Shown here: positions 1-6,462 of the stretch, one piece after another | How the letters are laid out: every line of letters begins with the position of its first letter | How positions within the stretch are numbered: the first letter of the stretch is position 1 | Virus record (IMG/VR): IMGVR_UViG_3300024301_001681 | Coordinates: 1 to 27,815 of that record | DNA from: a virus | Direction: 5' to 3' (one strand) | DNA length: 27,815 nucleotides | Notes under the pieces: model-generated | What the model was told of the DNA's origin: nothing | Database searches by the model: none | Seen by the model: only the letters and a program-made list of their open reading frames with translations | Position numbers and translations under genes: made by a program

Positions 1-2
1 TC

Positions 3-134
3 AATGAGAAGGGTTGGCTAGTTGCCCATGAGAATGACTATGGACTCACTACCTTTAGCAAGCCCATGAAACAGTTTAGCAAGAGTCGCCGCACATTCAA
101 ACAGATAGGTGAATATGATGAGCAAGACGGTTGA
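3..134 (+). CDS. 3' end of an unidentified gene (partial)
   Basis: An open frame enters from the left edge and runs 43 codons to a TGA at 132-134. The visible C-terminus is basic in the middle (KQFSKSRRTFKQ) and acidic at the very end (EYDEQDG). I do not recognise the family from so short a tail. It overlaps the start of the next gene, as most genes here do, which supports it being real. The start and product lie outside the window. Confidence 0.6.
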   Translation, partial: NEKGWLVAHENDYGLTTFSKPMKQFSKSRRTFKQIGEYDEQDG

Positions 135-384
135 TGTTGATTGCAGTGCTTGGCTCTCGGTGGACGGTGTTGAAACAAGTTGCTATTTTGGAGACGCCTG
201 TGAGCCGTTTGTTGTAAGTACCGAGTCACTTGAAGACTTAATTGATAAAGAACTTTTTGCACATACCGTTAATGGTGTTCTCCCTCCACGAGAAATTGAC
301 TCAGTACATGAGTTTCTAACAACATTGTTAAATGCATGTAAATACGCAGAAAAGCGTATTAAGGAGCTGACCCCGAGTGATTGA
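109..384 (+). CDS. Small acidic hypothetical protein
   Basis: A 91-codon frame starting at GTG 109; ATG codons at 115 and 118 in the same frame are equally plausible starts, and no strong ribosome binding site separates them. It overlaps the upstream partial gene and its TGA lies inside the start of the next gene, so it sits in a translationally coupled series. The protein is acidic in its first two thirds and has a short basic segment (KYAEKRIKEL) near the end. No motif, signal peptide or membrane segment is visible. Function unknown. Confidence 0.55.
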   Translation: MNMMSKTVDVDCSAWLSVDGVETSCYFGDACEPFVVSTESLEDLIDKELFAHTVNGVLPPREIDSVHEFLTTLLNACKYAEKRIKELTPSD

Positions 385-1069
385 ACCAAAAGAGTACCGT
401 AAAGACTTCGGCTTTACAAATAAGGGAAATTTCGTCAAGTATCTCAAAGCAAAAGACATTGTGATGCCTAACTGGACTCTCATTGAAAAGCGAGATGAGA
501 GAATTGTATCGGTCTTTTCGCATATACAAAAGAAATTATTGGTTCAATCAGGGCTTGACATTCAGAGTATTGTAGAGTATACTCGGGACACAATTAGAAA
601 TAACAACATTCTTTATTCGCTTAACAATCACGGTAGAGCGATTGAGGATGTGTACCATACTTGGATGCAGGGTTATATTGCTGAACTCGTATTCACGCCT
701 CTGATTGAGAGTTTACTGTCAGTGAATGATATTGCACGAAACGGTGGTGATGATCTCACTGACCCGAGTATGTTTAAACGAAAGGCTGATGCAGACTTGC
801 GTAGTGATAAGGGTAGATATCTTATTGATGTGCAAGCAGGATTTGGTGATACGAAAGGATATGATATCAAGTATCACAAGGTAAAAGAAGCATTGAGTAA
901 AAAGGATTGGAAGAGTTATGTATTCTTTGCTGATTGTGTTAATGGACAGTATCATTTGCAGAATCTAAATGCATTAGACGAGGCAGTGTTCTTACCGAAT
1001 CCTAGATGGGAAGGGCAACTGTGTCATACAATAAGCAATAAAGCGTTTAAGTCATTTTTAGGAGATTAA
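377..1069 (+). CDS. Hypothetical protein, possible PD-(D/E)XK-type nuclease
   Basis: A 230-residue protein starting at GTG 377, chosen because AAGGAG at 361-366 lies 10 bases upstream. Residues 95-155 contain an arrangement reminiscent of restriction-endonuclease-fold enzymes: Glu103 (YIAELVF), then Asp138/Asp140 (KADADL), then a hydrophobic strand ending IDVQ at 150-153. In the canonical motif the last position is Lys, so Gln153 would be a variant, or the resemblance may be accidental. No other domain is visible. It overlaps the preceding gene by 8 bases. A nuclease role is a weak inference; 'conserved phage protein of unknown function' is the safe reading. Confidence 0.6.
   Translation: MIEPKEYRKDFGFTNKGNFVKYLKAKDIVMPNWTLIEKRDERIVSVFSHIQKKLLVQSGLDIQSIVEYTRDTIRNNNILYSLNNHGRAIEDVYHTWMQGYIAELVFTPLIESLLSVNDIARNGGDDLTDPSMFKRKADADLRSDKGRYLIDVQAGFGDTKGYDIKYHKVKEALSKKDWKSYVFFADCVNGQYHLQNLNALDEAVFLPNPRWEGQLCHTISNKAFKSFLGD
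555..583 (+). promoter_or_regulatory. Candidate intragenic sigma70-type promoter
   Basis: TTGACA at 555-560, a 17-base spacer, and TATACT at 578-583. The same boxes and spacing occur at 7497-7525, in front of a gene. This copy lies inside the coding sequence of the 230-residue protein and could feed the acidic-protein gene at 1072, or be a chance match in codons for LDIQ and EYT. Confidence 0.35.
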
Positions 1070-1071
1070 TT

Positions 1072-1491
1072 ATGGCATCTTATAAAGTAAGTCCCAAGTA
1101 CAAGAAGTCTGTTGAAGAGGTTGAATTCTTCAAGAATGACAAAGGAGAGCGAATCTCTTGTGCTGTTCTTTGGAGAAGTGGTGAGTATATCATTCACCCC
1201 AAAAACGAAGAAGAAGAGCAAATGTTGCAGAACTTGGATGACGCATTTGTCTTTGAAGTCACAGCCTTTGAAGATTGGGAGCTTGATAGTACTTGGGACG
1301 GTTGTTCAGAAGACATCTCCTATCATGGTGTGGAAGATGAAGAACGGGTTGCACTCATGGAAGAATATTATGAAGAGAACGGATTCTGGGATATGTGTGA
1401 CGAATTCGGTTTTGAGTCAGAAGACTGTGAAATCTTTATTCACAATGGTGTTGAAGTTGAAACATGGGAAGGCTATAATACCAATTTGTAA
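1072..1491 (+). CDS. Highly acidic hypothetical protein
   Basis: A 139-residue protein with a well-placed ribosome binding site (AGGAG about 7 bases before the ATG), two bases after the previous stop. The first 25 residues are basic, and the rest is strongly acidic with many Glu, Asp, Trp and Tyr residues (for example EDEERVALMEEYYEENGFWD). There is no signal peptide or membrane segment. Acidic phage proteins sometimes act as DNA mimics or inhibitors, but nothing here proves it. A second long frame inside it (1112-1504) has no ribosome binding site and is treated as a shadow. Function unknown. Confidence 0.7.
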   Translation: MASYKVSPKYKKSVEEVEFFKNDKGERISCAVLWRSGEYIIHPKNEEEEQMLQNLDDAFVFEVTAFEDWELDSTWDGCSEDISYHGVEDEERVALMEEYYEENGFWDMCDEFGFESEDCEIFIHNGVEVETWEGYNTNL

Positions 1492-1500
1492 AAAAACATC

Positions 1501-1529
1501 TTGACATTCTCATATGAGTTTGTTATAAT
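1501..1529 (+). promoter_or_regulatory. Consensus sigma70-type promoter
   Basis: TTGACA at 1501-1506, a spacer of exactly 17 bases and TATAAT at 1524-1529, a perfect match to the bacterial housekeeping consensus. Transcription would start near 1536 and give a leader of about 55 bases before the winged-helix gene at 1591. Confidence 0.85.
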
Positions 1530-1536
1530 GTGCGCT

Positions 1537-1561
1537 GTAATGTACTAAACATTACTTTTTT
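1537..1561 (+). promoter_or_regulatory. Hairpin with T-run in the 5' leader
   Basis: GTAATGT (1537-1543), loop ACTAA and ACATTAC (1549-1555) form a 7-bp stem directly followed by six T (1556-1561). It lies at the very start of the predicted transcript from the 1501 promoter. The stem is AT-rich and weak for a terminator. It could be an attenuator, a 5' stabilising stem, or an operator for the downstream DNA-binding protein. Confidence 0.4.
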
Positions 1562-1590
1562 ATCATTAATGAAATGAAAGGAAATATATT

Positions 1591-1866
1591 ATGACTGAAG
1601 TTGTAAACTTTACTAAAACTCAGCGAGTCCTTCAGGCGTTTCAGTCTGGTGAGGAACTGTCTGCTAGCCAACTAACTGCACGATTTGGTGTTAAGAATCC
1701 TCGGGCACTCGTTTCTAGCCTGCGTATGCAGGGTTATCCGATCTACCTCAACGAAGGTACCCGTGATACTCGTGGTCGAGTCCGTACTTCTAAGTATCGT
1801 CTTGGCACCGCGAGCCGCGCAGTGATTGCCGCGGGCTATCAAGCCCTCGCTTCTCAAAATAGCTAA
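1591..1866 (+). CDS. Small winged helix-turn-helix DNA-binding protein
   Basis: A 91-residue basic protein. Residues 9-47 read as a helix-turn-helix (RVLQAFQSG, then SASQLTARFGV, then PRALVSSLRMQG). They are followed by a beta-wing-like stretch (PIYLNEG, then RGRVRTSKYRLG) at about 50-72, the layout of small winged-helix domains. It is a single-gene unit: a perfect sigma70-type promoter lies upstream, AAAGGA is 8 bases before the ATG, and a strong terminator follows. That isolation suggests high early expression, fitting a transcriptional regulator or abundant DNA-binding protein. Which sites it binds is unknown. Confidence 0.75.
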   Translation: MTEVVNFTKTQRVLQAFQSGEELSASQLTARFGVKNPRALVSSLRMQGYPIYLNEGTRDTRGRVRTSKYRLGTASRAVIAAGYQALASQNS

Positions 1867-1888
1867 TGCAACATTAGTCTATAAGGAA

Positions 1889-1918
1889 GGGGGAGTCGCA
1901 ATGCTCCCCCTTTTTTTT
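1889..1918 (+). terminator. Intrinsic terminator
   Basis: GGGGGAG (1889-1895), an 8-base loop and CTCCCCC (1904-1910) make a 7-bp GC-rich stem followed by eight T (1911-1918). It is the only strong intrinsic terminator I found and ends the winged-helix transcript just before the dCMP deaminase gene. Confidence 0.93.
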
Positions 1919-1928
1919 AGGAGAAAAT

Positions 1929-2363
1929 ATGGATAAGTGGCAAGACGCACACATGAAAGTCGCTGAAGTTTATGCGAGTCTTTCTTCTGCCGTTAGACTT
2001 AAAGTAGGCTGTGTTATTGTAAAAGACAAACGAATTATCAGCATCGGTTACAATGGCATGCCGAGTGGTTGGGACAATACATGCGAGAATAAAATCAAAT
2101 GGCCCAACGGTGATGTTCGCTTTACAGAAACAAAGCCCGAAGTCTTACATGCAGAGACTAATGCGATTGCTAAACTTGCTAGGTCTTCTGAGAGCGGTGA
2201 AGGAGCTGAATTGTATTGCACCCATGCACCCTGTCTAGACTGTGCTAAGTTAATTTATCAGTCAGGTATTGAGATGGTTTACTATAAACACCCCTATAAA
2301 AAAGATGACGGTCTTTCTTTTCTAAGAATGGGTGGTGTAGGAGTGATTAGACTTGAAGATTAG
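1929..2363 (+). CDS. cd: Deoxycytidylate (dCMP) deaminase
   Basis: A 144-residue zinc-dependent deaminase converting dCMP to dUMP, feeding dTTP synthesis for phage DNA replication. The zinc site is visible: His74-Ala-Glu76 (HAETNAIAKL), then Pro101-Cys102-x-x-Cys105 (HAPCLDCAKLIYQSG). The N-terminal GCVIVKDKRIISIGYNGMP and the length match the dCMP deaminase branch of the cytidine deaminase superfamily, including T4 cd. AGGAG lies about 7 bases before the ATG. It is the first gene after the terminator and overlaps the next gene. The family is clear; dCMP rather than another nucleotide as substrate follows from similarity. Confidence 0.92.
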   Translation: MDKWQDAHMKVAEVYASLSSAVRLKVGCVIVKDKRIISIGYNGMPSGWDNTCENKIKWPNGDVRFTETKPEVLHAETNAIAKLARSSESGEGAELYCTHAPCLDCAKLIYQSGIEMVYYKHPYKKDDGLSFLRMGGVGVIRLED

Positions 2364-3126
2364 TGTGGTAAGTGGAGGGTTTGATCCTATACATTCGGGA
2401 CATGTACACTTACTAAAGAATGCTAAATTGCTAGGCGACAAGTTAGTCGTGTTGCTTAACAGTGACGAATGGCTTACTCGCAAAAAAGGTAAACCATTTA
2501 TGTGTTTCAAAGAGCGCAATGCTATAATTGAAAATATGAAAATGGTGGACCTAGTCGTAGCAGTAGATGATGCTGATGACTCTGTTACTAAAGGACTGCA
2601 AGAAGTAAAAGATATATTTGGTAATCAACACGAATATATCTTTTGTAATGGTGGCGACAGAACCAAGTATAATATCCCTGAAATGGCAGTTGATGGTTAT
2701 GAATTTGTTTTTTCAGTAGGCGGAAAAAAAGAAAACAGCAGTAGTAAGATTTTGAGAGAATGGTCTTACCCTATGGAGAAAAGAGTGTGGGGTAAAATAT
2801 CAGAACTTTTTCAGGACGATGCTGTTAAAGTAAAGGAGCTAGTAATTGAGCCAGGTAAGGGTATCAGTTATCAGCGACATTTTAAGCGAAGTGAAATATG
2901 GTTCGTTAGTAAAGGTACTCTGAATATAAAACATGCGGTTAGACATCATACAGCATATCGCATACACACATTAAAAAAGGATGATGTGTTTACAGTACGA
3001 CAGGGAGATTGGCATCAAGCCTACAATACCAGCGACTCTCCTTGCCATATTATAGAAATACAGTTTGGAAGTGAAACCAACGAAGAAGATATTGAAAGAA
3101 TAGGATATTACAGAAATGATTTTTAG
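2353..3126 (+). CDS. Nucleotidyltransferase (HxGH) - cupin fusion
   Basis: A 257-residue two-domain protein starting at TTG 2353 inside the end of the deaminase gene, with GGAG about 9 bases upstream. Residues 1-140 are a cytidylyltransferase-like domain: SGGFDPIHSGH (7-17) carries the HxGH nucleotide-binding motif, and SSSKILRE (129-136) corresponds to the ISSTxIR-like motif. Residues 155-257 are a cupin like the C-terminal part of type II phosphomannose isomerases, with Gln174, His176, Arg179, Glu181 and Trp183 and a later His221. The expected role is activation of a phosphorylated sugar or polyol to an NDP or NMP derivative, with the cupin isomerising or binding a sugar. Substrate unknown. 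Its stop overlaps the converging gene by 4 bases, with no terminator between. Confidence 0.85.
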   Translation: MKISVVSGGFDPIHSGHVHLLKNAKLLGDKLVVLLNSDEWLTRKKGKPFMCFKERNAIIENMKMVDLVVAVDDADDSVTKGLQEVKDIFGNQHEYIFCNGGDRTKYNIPEMAVDGYEFVFSVGGKKENSSSKILREWSYPMEKRVWGKISELFQDDAVKVKELVIEPGKGISYQRHFKRSEIWFVSKGTLNIKHAVRHHTAYRIHTLKKDDVFTVRQGDWHQAYNTSDSPCHIIEIQFGSETNEEDIERIGYYRNDF

Positions 3127-3860
3127 TTGACCCTAACAATATTACCTGATGTTGTTGCATTCGCTGGAACTTTGTCTGTCACAACTATTCTACCTGCACT
3201 GTCTCCTCTACTAGGAGACTTGCTGTAGATTTTAGGAACATTCTTGTTATCTTTTGCATCAGGATCAAATACTTGATCCTCTCTTCTTGCTCTTAGACGA
3301 AAATACAAATCATGGCTTTTTGCATACGCCTTAGCTTCATAAAAATTTCCGTTTCTAAATTCTAATACATTTTTGTTTTGGTCGTATGAAGAAGAAGGCG
3401 ACATGCTTCCAATATACATGTAGTCAATAGGACCACCCATGTCTTTGTTCCCTACTACAATCTTTTCTTTATAGCTGACAGATATCTTACCATATACATC
3501 AGGTACTTTATCACCAGGAGAAATCTTTTTAATTAGGTGATTATATACTGCTTTCATAAATCTATCTGCTAGACCTGGCACTGCCAAGTTTATGCCTTTC
3601 AGACCACCACCCGCAAGAGATGGAGCAGATTCACCCTTCATAGAAATTCCTACTGTTTTCTTGTTGTGCAGGACAAGATTGACATCAATATAAGGCTCGG
3701 AACCAGATACTTGTCGTCCCTGGAACTTTTCGGCTTTCACAACATTGGCAACGGTAACTCCGCCAGCTTTCACACTGATAGCTACACCGTTTTTCTTTAC
3801 TGCATCGTTTATATCCTTAACGAATTTATTTTCTTGTCTTTCTGCGGATGAACCTGCCAT
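3123..3860 (-). CDS. Conserved phage protein of unknown function, possibly nuclease-fold
   Basis: A 245-residue protein, last of the leftward block, with AGGA about 9 bases before the ATG. The N-terminus (SSAERQENKFV) leads into SGSEPYIDVNLVL (52-64) and GISMKGESAP (71-80). An acidic residue, a strand and an xxK strand in this order resemble the core of PD-(D/E)XK folds, with Asp59 and Lys75 as candidates, but the second acidic position is Ser. A glycine-rich turn (LAGGGLKG) follows. The C-terminal 60 residues are basic and polar. No signal peptide. It might be a virion or DNA-processing protein; the nuclease idea is weak. Confidence 0.7.
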   Translation of the reverse strand: MAGSSAERQENKFVKDINDAVKKNGVAISVKAGGVTVANVVKAEKFQGRQVSGSEPYIDVNLVLHNKKTVGISMKGESAPSLAGGGLKGINLAVPGLADRFMKAVYNHLIKKISPGDKVPDVYGKISVSYKEKIVVGNKDMGGPIDYMYIGSMSPSSSYDQNKNVLEFRNGNFYEAKAYAKSHDLYFRLRARREDQVFDPDAKDNKNVPKIYSKSPSRGDSAGRIVVTDKVPANATTSGNIVRVN

Positions 3861-3863
3861 ATT

Positions 3864-4352
3864 TCATTGTCCTGCTAGTGGATTGGCTAGTGCTTCTTCA
3901 ATCTGTGTTGTGATAGATTTTCTTATGTCAAGCAATTCTTTGTTTGTACCTACTTCTAATTCGTACAGTCTTCTTCCAGTATCTCTAAGATCAACAAAAA
4001 CACTGTTTAAATCACCGTCTATTCTATTTATGCTTTCTTGCATAATGGTACGAGAATTGGTAAAACTTTCATTTTGTGCTGAAATTTGCGTTTCTAATGC
4101 ATCGATTGTTTGTCTTTGTGCGCTTATTGTTGTGTTTTGAGAAGCAACTGTCTCAGTGAGTACAGCAATCTCCTGTTCTATGCCAGATAAGTCTGGAGCA
4201 ACATATGCAGATATTTGCTCTTTCATATCCATGTAGTCTTTGTAGACTTCAAATCCTCCGTAGAGTGCGCCTACTGTTGAGGATAGTGCCATAACAATGG
4301 CAAGCATTTTGCCTCCCTTGAATTTGACTCCCCCAATTTCTAACTCAGTCAT
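3864..4352 (-). CDS. Membrane-anchored coiled-coil protein
   Basis: A 162-residue protein with one hydrophobic segment near the N-terminus (about residues 14-34, KMLAIVMALSSTVGALYGGF). A long alpha-helical region of heptad character follows from about 50 to 150 (for example IAVLTETVASQNTTISAQRQ). This is the layout of an inner-membrane-anchored rod, with no Cys and no enzymatic motif. It starts 8 bases inside the end of the large secreted protein and lies 3 bases from the next gene, so all are one transcript. It may organise the secreted partners at the envelope or be a virion-associated rod. Function unknown. Confidence 0.75.
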   Translation of the reverse strand: MTELEIGGVKFKGGKMLAIVMALSSTVGALYGGFEVYKDYMDMKEQISAYVAPDLSGIEQEIAVLTETVASQNTTISAQRQTIDALETQISAQNESFTNSRTIMQESINRIDGDLNSVFVDLRDTGRRLYELEVGTNKELLDIRKSITTQIEEALANPLAGQ

Positions 4353-6462
4353 CGTATTGGCTCCTTATGAGTTGATACATGCTTCCTTGACTTGTGGAAA
4401 ACATGTTGTAGTGTGTTCTGAAGTTGTCTCTTAATACAACTCCTTCATATATTTTTTCTTCATTGTAAAACTGTTTGTTATTTGTATATGCAGTATCATA
4501 GTACTGCCCAATATCTGTTCCTGATGCGAGAGTTGCAAGCATAGCAGTCTGACCTATAGCCGCTTTGTTGGACTCTTCTTTGTTCTTTTCTGCTATTGCC
4601 TCTGCCATTCTTTCTGCAAGGCTCTTTTCTTCTACTGCTTCCTCTTGCATTGACGGCATTTCCATTGGAATAATTGCAAATCCTATAGGCGCCGCGTCAC
4701 CAAGTGCTAAATTTTCTTGCACATTTTGTTCAGTTGAAGCATCTAAACTATCTTGAGAATCACTTTCTGAACTTTCTGACTGGGATTCCCCTGTCATAGA
4801 GAAAAATAACTCGGTGTCGCTTGAAAAAATGTCTCCTGCTATAGAGTTTGCACTGTTTTCTTCAATAGAACCAGATATTACACTAGAATTTTCACCATTT
4901 TCTGCAATTGATGTAGAATTTTCACCATTTTCTTGCGTTCCTAGCATATTTTGATCGCTATCAGACGAATTTTGCGCTTCATTTTGCGCTTTTTCTTCTA
5001 AATTAGACACCAAATCGTTTGCCATTGTGATTGAAAGTGAAATTGCAAGACTATTATTGCTTCTTGTGGCAGTTGGCTCGCTGATTTCTTCATTTATAGG
5101 GCTTTCTTCTAATTCTTCTAACATTGCAATCTCTTCTTCAGCAAGAATTTCTTCTTCCATGACATCAATCACTTCCAAATCTTCTAAAATTGCAATTTCT
5201 TCTTCAATTGGATCCATCGCTTCTGCTGTTGTGTATATTTCATCGACATATTCATCGGACATGTACATATTTTCTTCAAATGTACTCATGTCTTCTTCCA
5301 TAGGCGTAAATTCTTCTTCAGCAAAAGATGTATCATATAATGTACTTTGTGTATTATATGAATCATTTTCTACATTGTTTAGAATTGTTTCTTCTATTGC
5401 TAATAATGCCGATTCTGTTGCATAGTTAGGGCAAGAGGGTGATGATAGAGGGTCTAACTGGCACTGTTGGTCAAGATATGCTTCAGCGTAGCCAGGACAA
5501 CTACTATCATACAAAGAATCAAGTGAACACTGCTGGTCTAAGTACGCTTGAGCGTAGCCAGGGCATCCTGAATCATATAAAGCATCCGCAGAACATTGTT
5601 GGTCGTAATATGCTTCAGCATAACCAGGACAGCCAGAGTCATATAAAGCATCCGCAGAACATTGTTGATCGTAATACGCCTCTTCATATCCCTCACACGA
5701 TGTATCGTTTAATGGGTTACTACAATCTGGACCAGCGTCTATTGCTCCATACCCTTCATCGTCTCCATACCATGCTCTACCACCGTATAATGTTTGGCTG
5801 TGGAAATCAATATCAAATTCAGTCATGCCGCCTTGAGCATACATCAATTCGTTTACTTCAACATAATTGCCTGAACTGTCAGTTTTTTCTGTGTCACCCG
5901 TAAAACCAATCCATACACTGTGTTGAGTAATGTCAACCTCATCGTATATAAAGTCAAAAGAACCACCACTGTAAAGGTCTACTTGAAAAGTATTTGTATT
6001 AGATGTTCCATATTCTATTACATTATACCAAAGAAAAGATGAGTGTTGATTATCTGTCTTGTAATAGTATCCGGCTTCTCCGCTCCCATCTGGGTCTCTT
6101 AAATCAGTCCAAAGAGGAGCCAGCATGTATGAGAAATAACCGTTTCCACTGGGGTTGTAGCCAGAACAACATCCTTGGTTCCAAGTGTTAGGGTTGCCAA
6201 ACTGGCTAACAGGATCATAGAATAATAGAAATCCGTTACTGGACATCCATGCATCGGTGAATACGCCTCCCATATATGGAAAGCCATGTCCAAGTTGAAC
6301 ATGTGCGGTGCTGTCATCGACACCGGGCATCACTTGTGTCATTCCTTCAGGATTCAACATATCAGCTTGCCCGTATGTAGGCACGGGCAACATGAATGCA
6401 AATGCAAGGCAAAATGCGGCGAATATAATTATTCGACAGAGCGACTTATCTAAATTGTCCAT
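4345..6462 (-). CDS. Large secreted protein: NIDO-like domain, Cys repeats, acidic low-complexity region
   Basis: A 705-residue protein. Residues 1-32 form a signal peptide (basic start, IIFAAFCLAFAFMLP core). Residues about 50-215 resemble the extracellular nidogen (NIDO) domain: HGFPYMGGVFTDAWMSSNGF, LAPLWTDLRDPDGSG, NTFQVDLYSGG, SVWIGFTGD. Residues about 247-345 hold four to five 22-residue Cys repeats of type CSADALYDSGCPGYAEAY. A very acidic stretch (about 365-460) and a Ser/Asn/Glu-rich segment follow, then a more ordered C-terminal 130 residues. The ATG overlaps the TAA of the Asn-rich gene upstream. It is likely an exported surface or adhesion protein, either on the virion or on the infected cell. 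NIDO is inferred by motif resemblance. Confidence 0.85.
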   Translation of the reverse strand: MDNLDKSLCRIIIFAAFCLAFAFMLPVPTYGQADMLNPEGMTQVMPGVDDSTAHVQLGHGFPYMGGVFTDAWMSSNGFLLFYDPVSQFGNPNTWNQGCCSGYNPSGNGYFSYMLAPLWTDLRDPDGSGEAGYYYKTDNQHSSFLWYNVIEYGTSNTNTFQVDLYSGGSFDFIYDEVDITQHSVWIGFTGDTEKTDSSGNYVEVNELMYAQGGMTEFDIDFHSQTLYGGRAWYGDDEGYGAIDAGPDCSNPLNDTSCEGYEEAYYDQQCSADALYDSGCPGYAEAYYDQQCSADALYDSGCPGYAQAYLDQQCSLDSLYDSSCPGYAEAYLDQQCQLDPLSSPSCPNYATESALLAIEETILNNVENDSYNTQSTLYDTSFAEEEFTPMEEDMSTFEENMYMSDEYVDEIYTTAEAMDPIEEEIAILEDLEVIDVMEEEILAEEEIAMLEELEESPINEEISEPTATRSNNSLAISLSITMANDLVSNLEEKAQNEAQNSSDSDQNMLGTQENGENSTSIAENGENSSVISGSIEENSANSIAGDIFSSDTELFFSMTGESQSESSESDSQDSLDASTEQNVQENLALGDAAPIGFAIIPMEMPSMQEEAVEEKSLAERMAEAIAEKNKEESNKAAIGQTAMLATLASGTDIGQYYDTAYTNNKQFYNEEKIYEGVVLRDNFRTHYNMFSTSQGSMYQLIRSQYDD
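5430..5724 (-). repeat. Tandem 66-bp coding repeat (22-residue Cys repeat)
   Basis: Four to five copies of a 66-bp unit encode C-x9-C-P-G-Y-x-x-A-Y-x-D-Q-Q modules. Two neighbouring copies are nearly identical at the DNA level: TCATATAAAGCATCCGC begins at 5573 and again at 5639, exactly 66 bases apart. The outer copies have diverged. Two Cys per unit in an exported protein suggests disulfide-stabilised repeats. Confidence 0.9.

Noticed and set aside
1112-1504. A 130-codon frame overlapping the acidic protein
   Set aside because: No ribosome binding site, while the other frame has AGGAG at good spacing; composition looks like a frame shadow.
3745-4140. Rightward 131-residue frame
   Set aside because: Antisense to the coiled-coil and conserved leftward genes, crossing their junction, without start signals.
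5027-5903. Rightward frames of 132 and 154 residues
   Set aside because: Antisense shadows of the acidic and Cys-repeat regions of the large secreted protein; low-complexity composition and no start signals.
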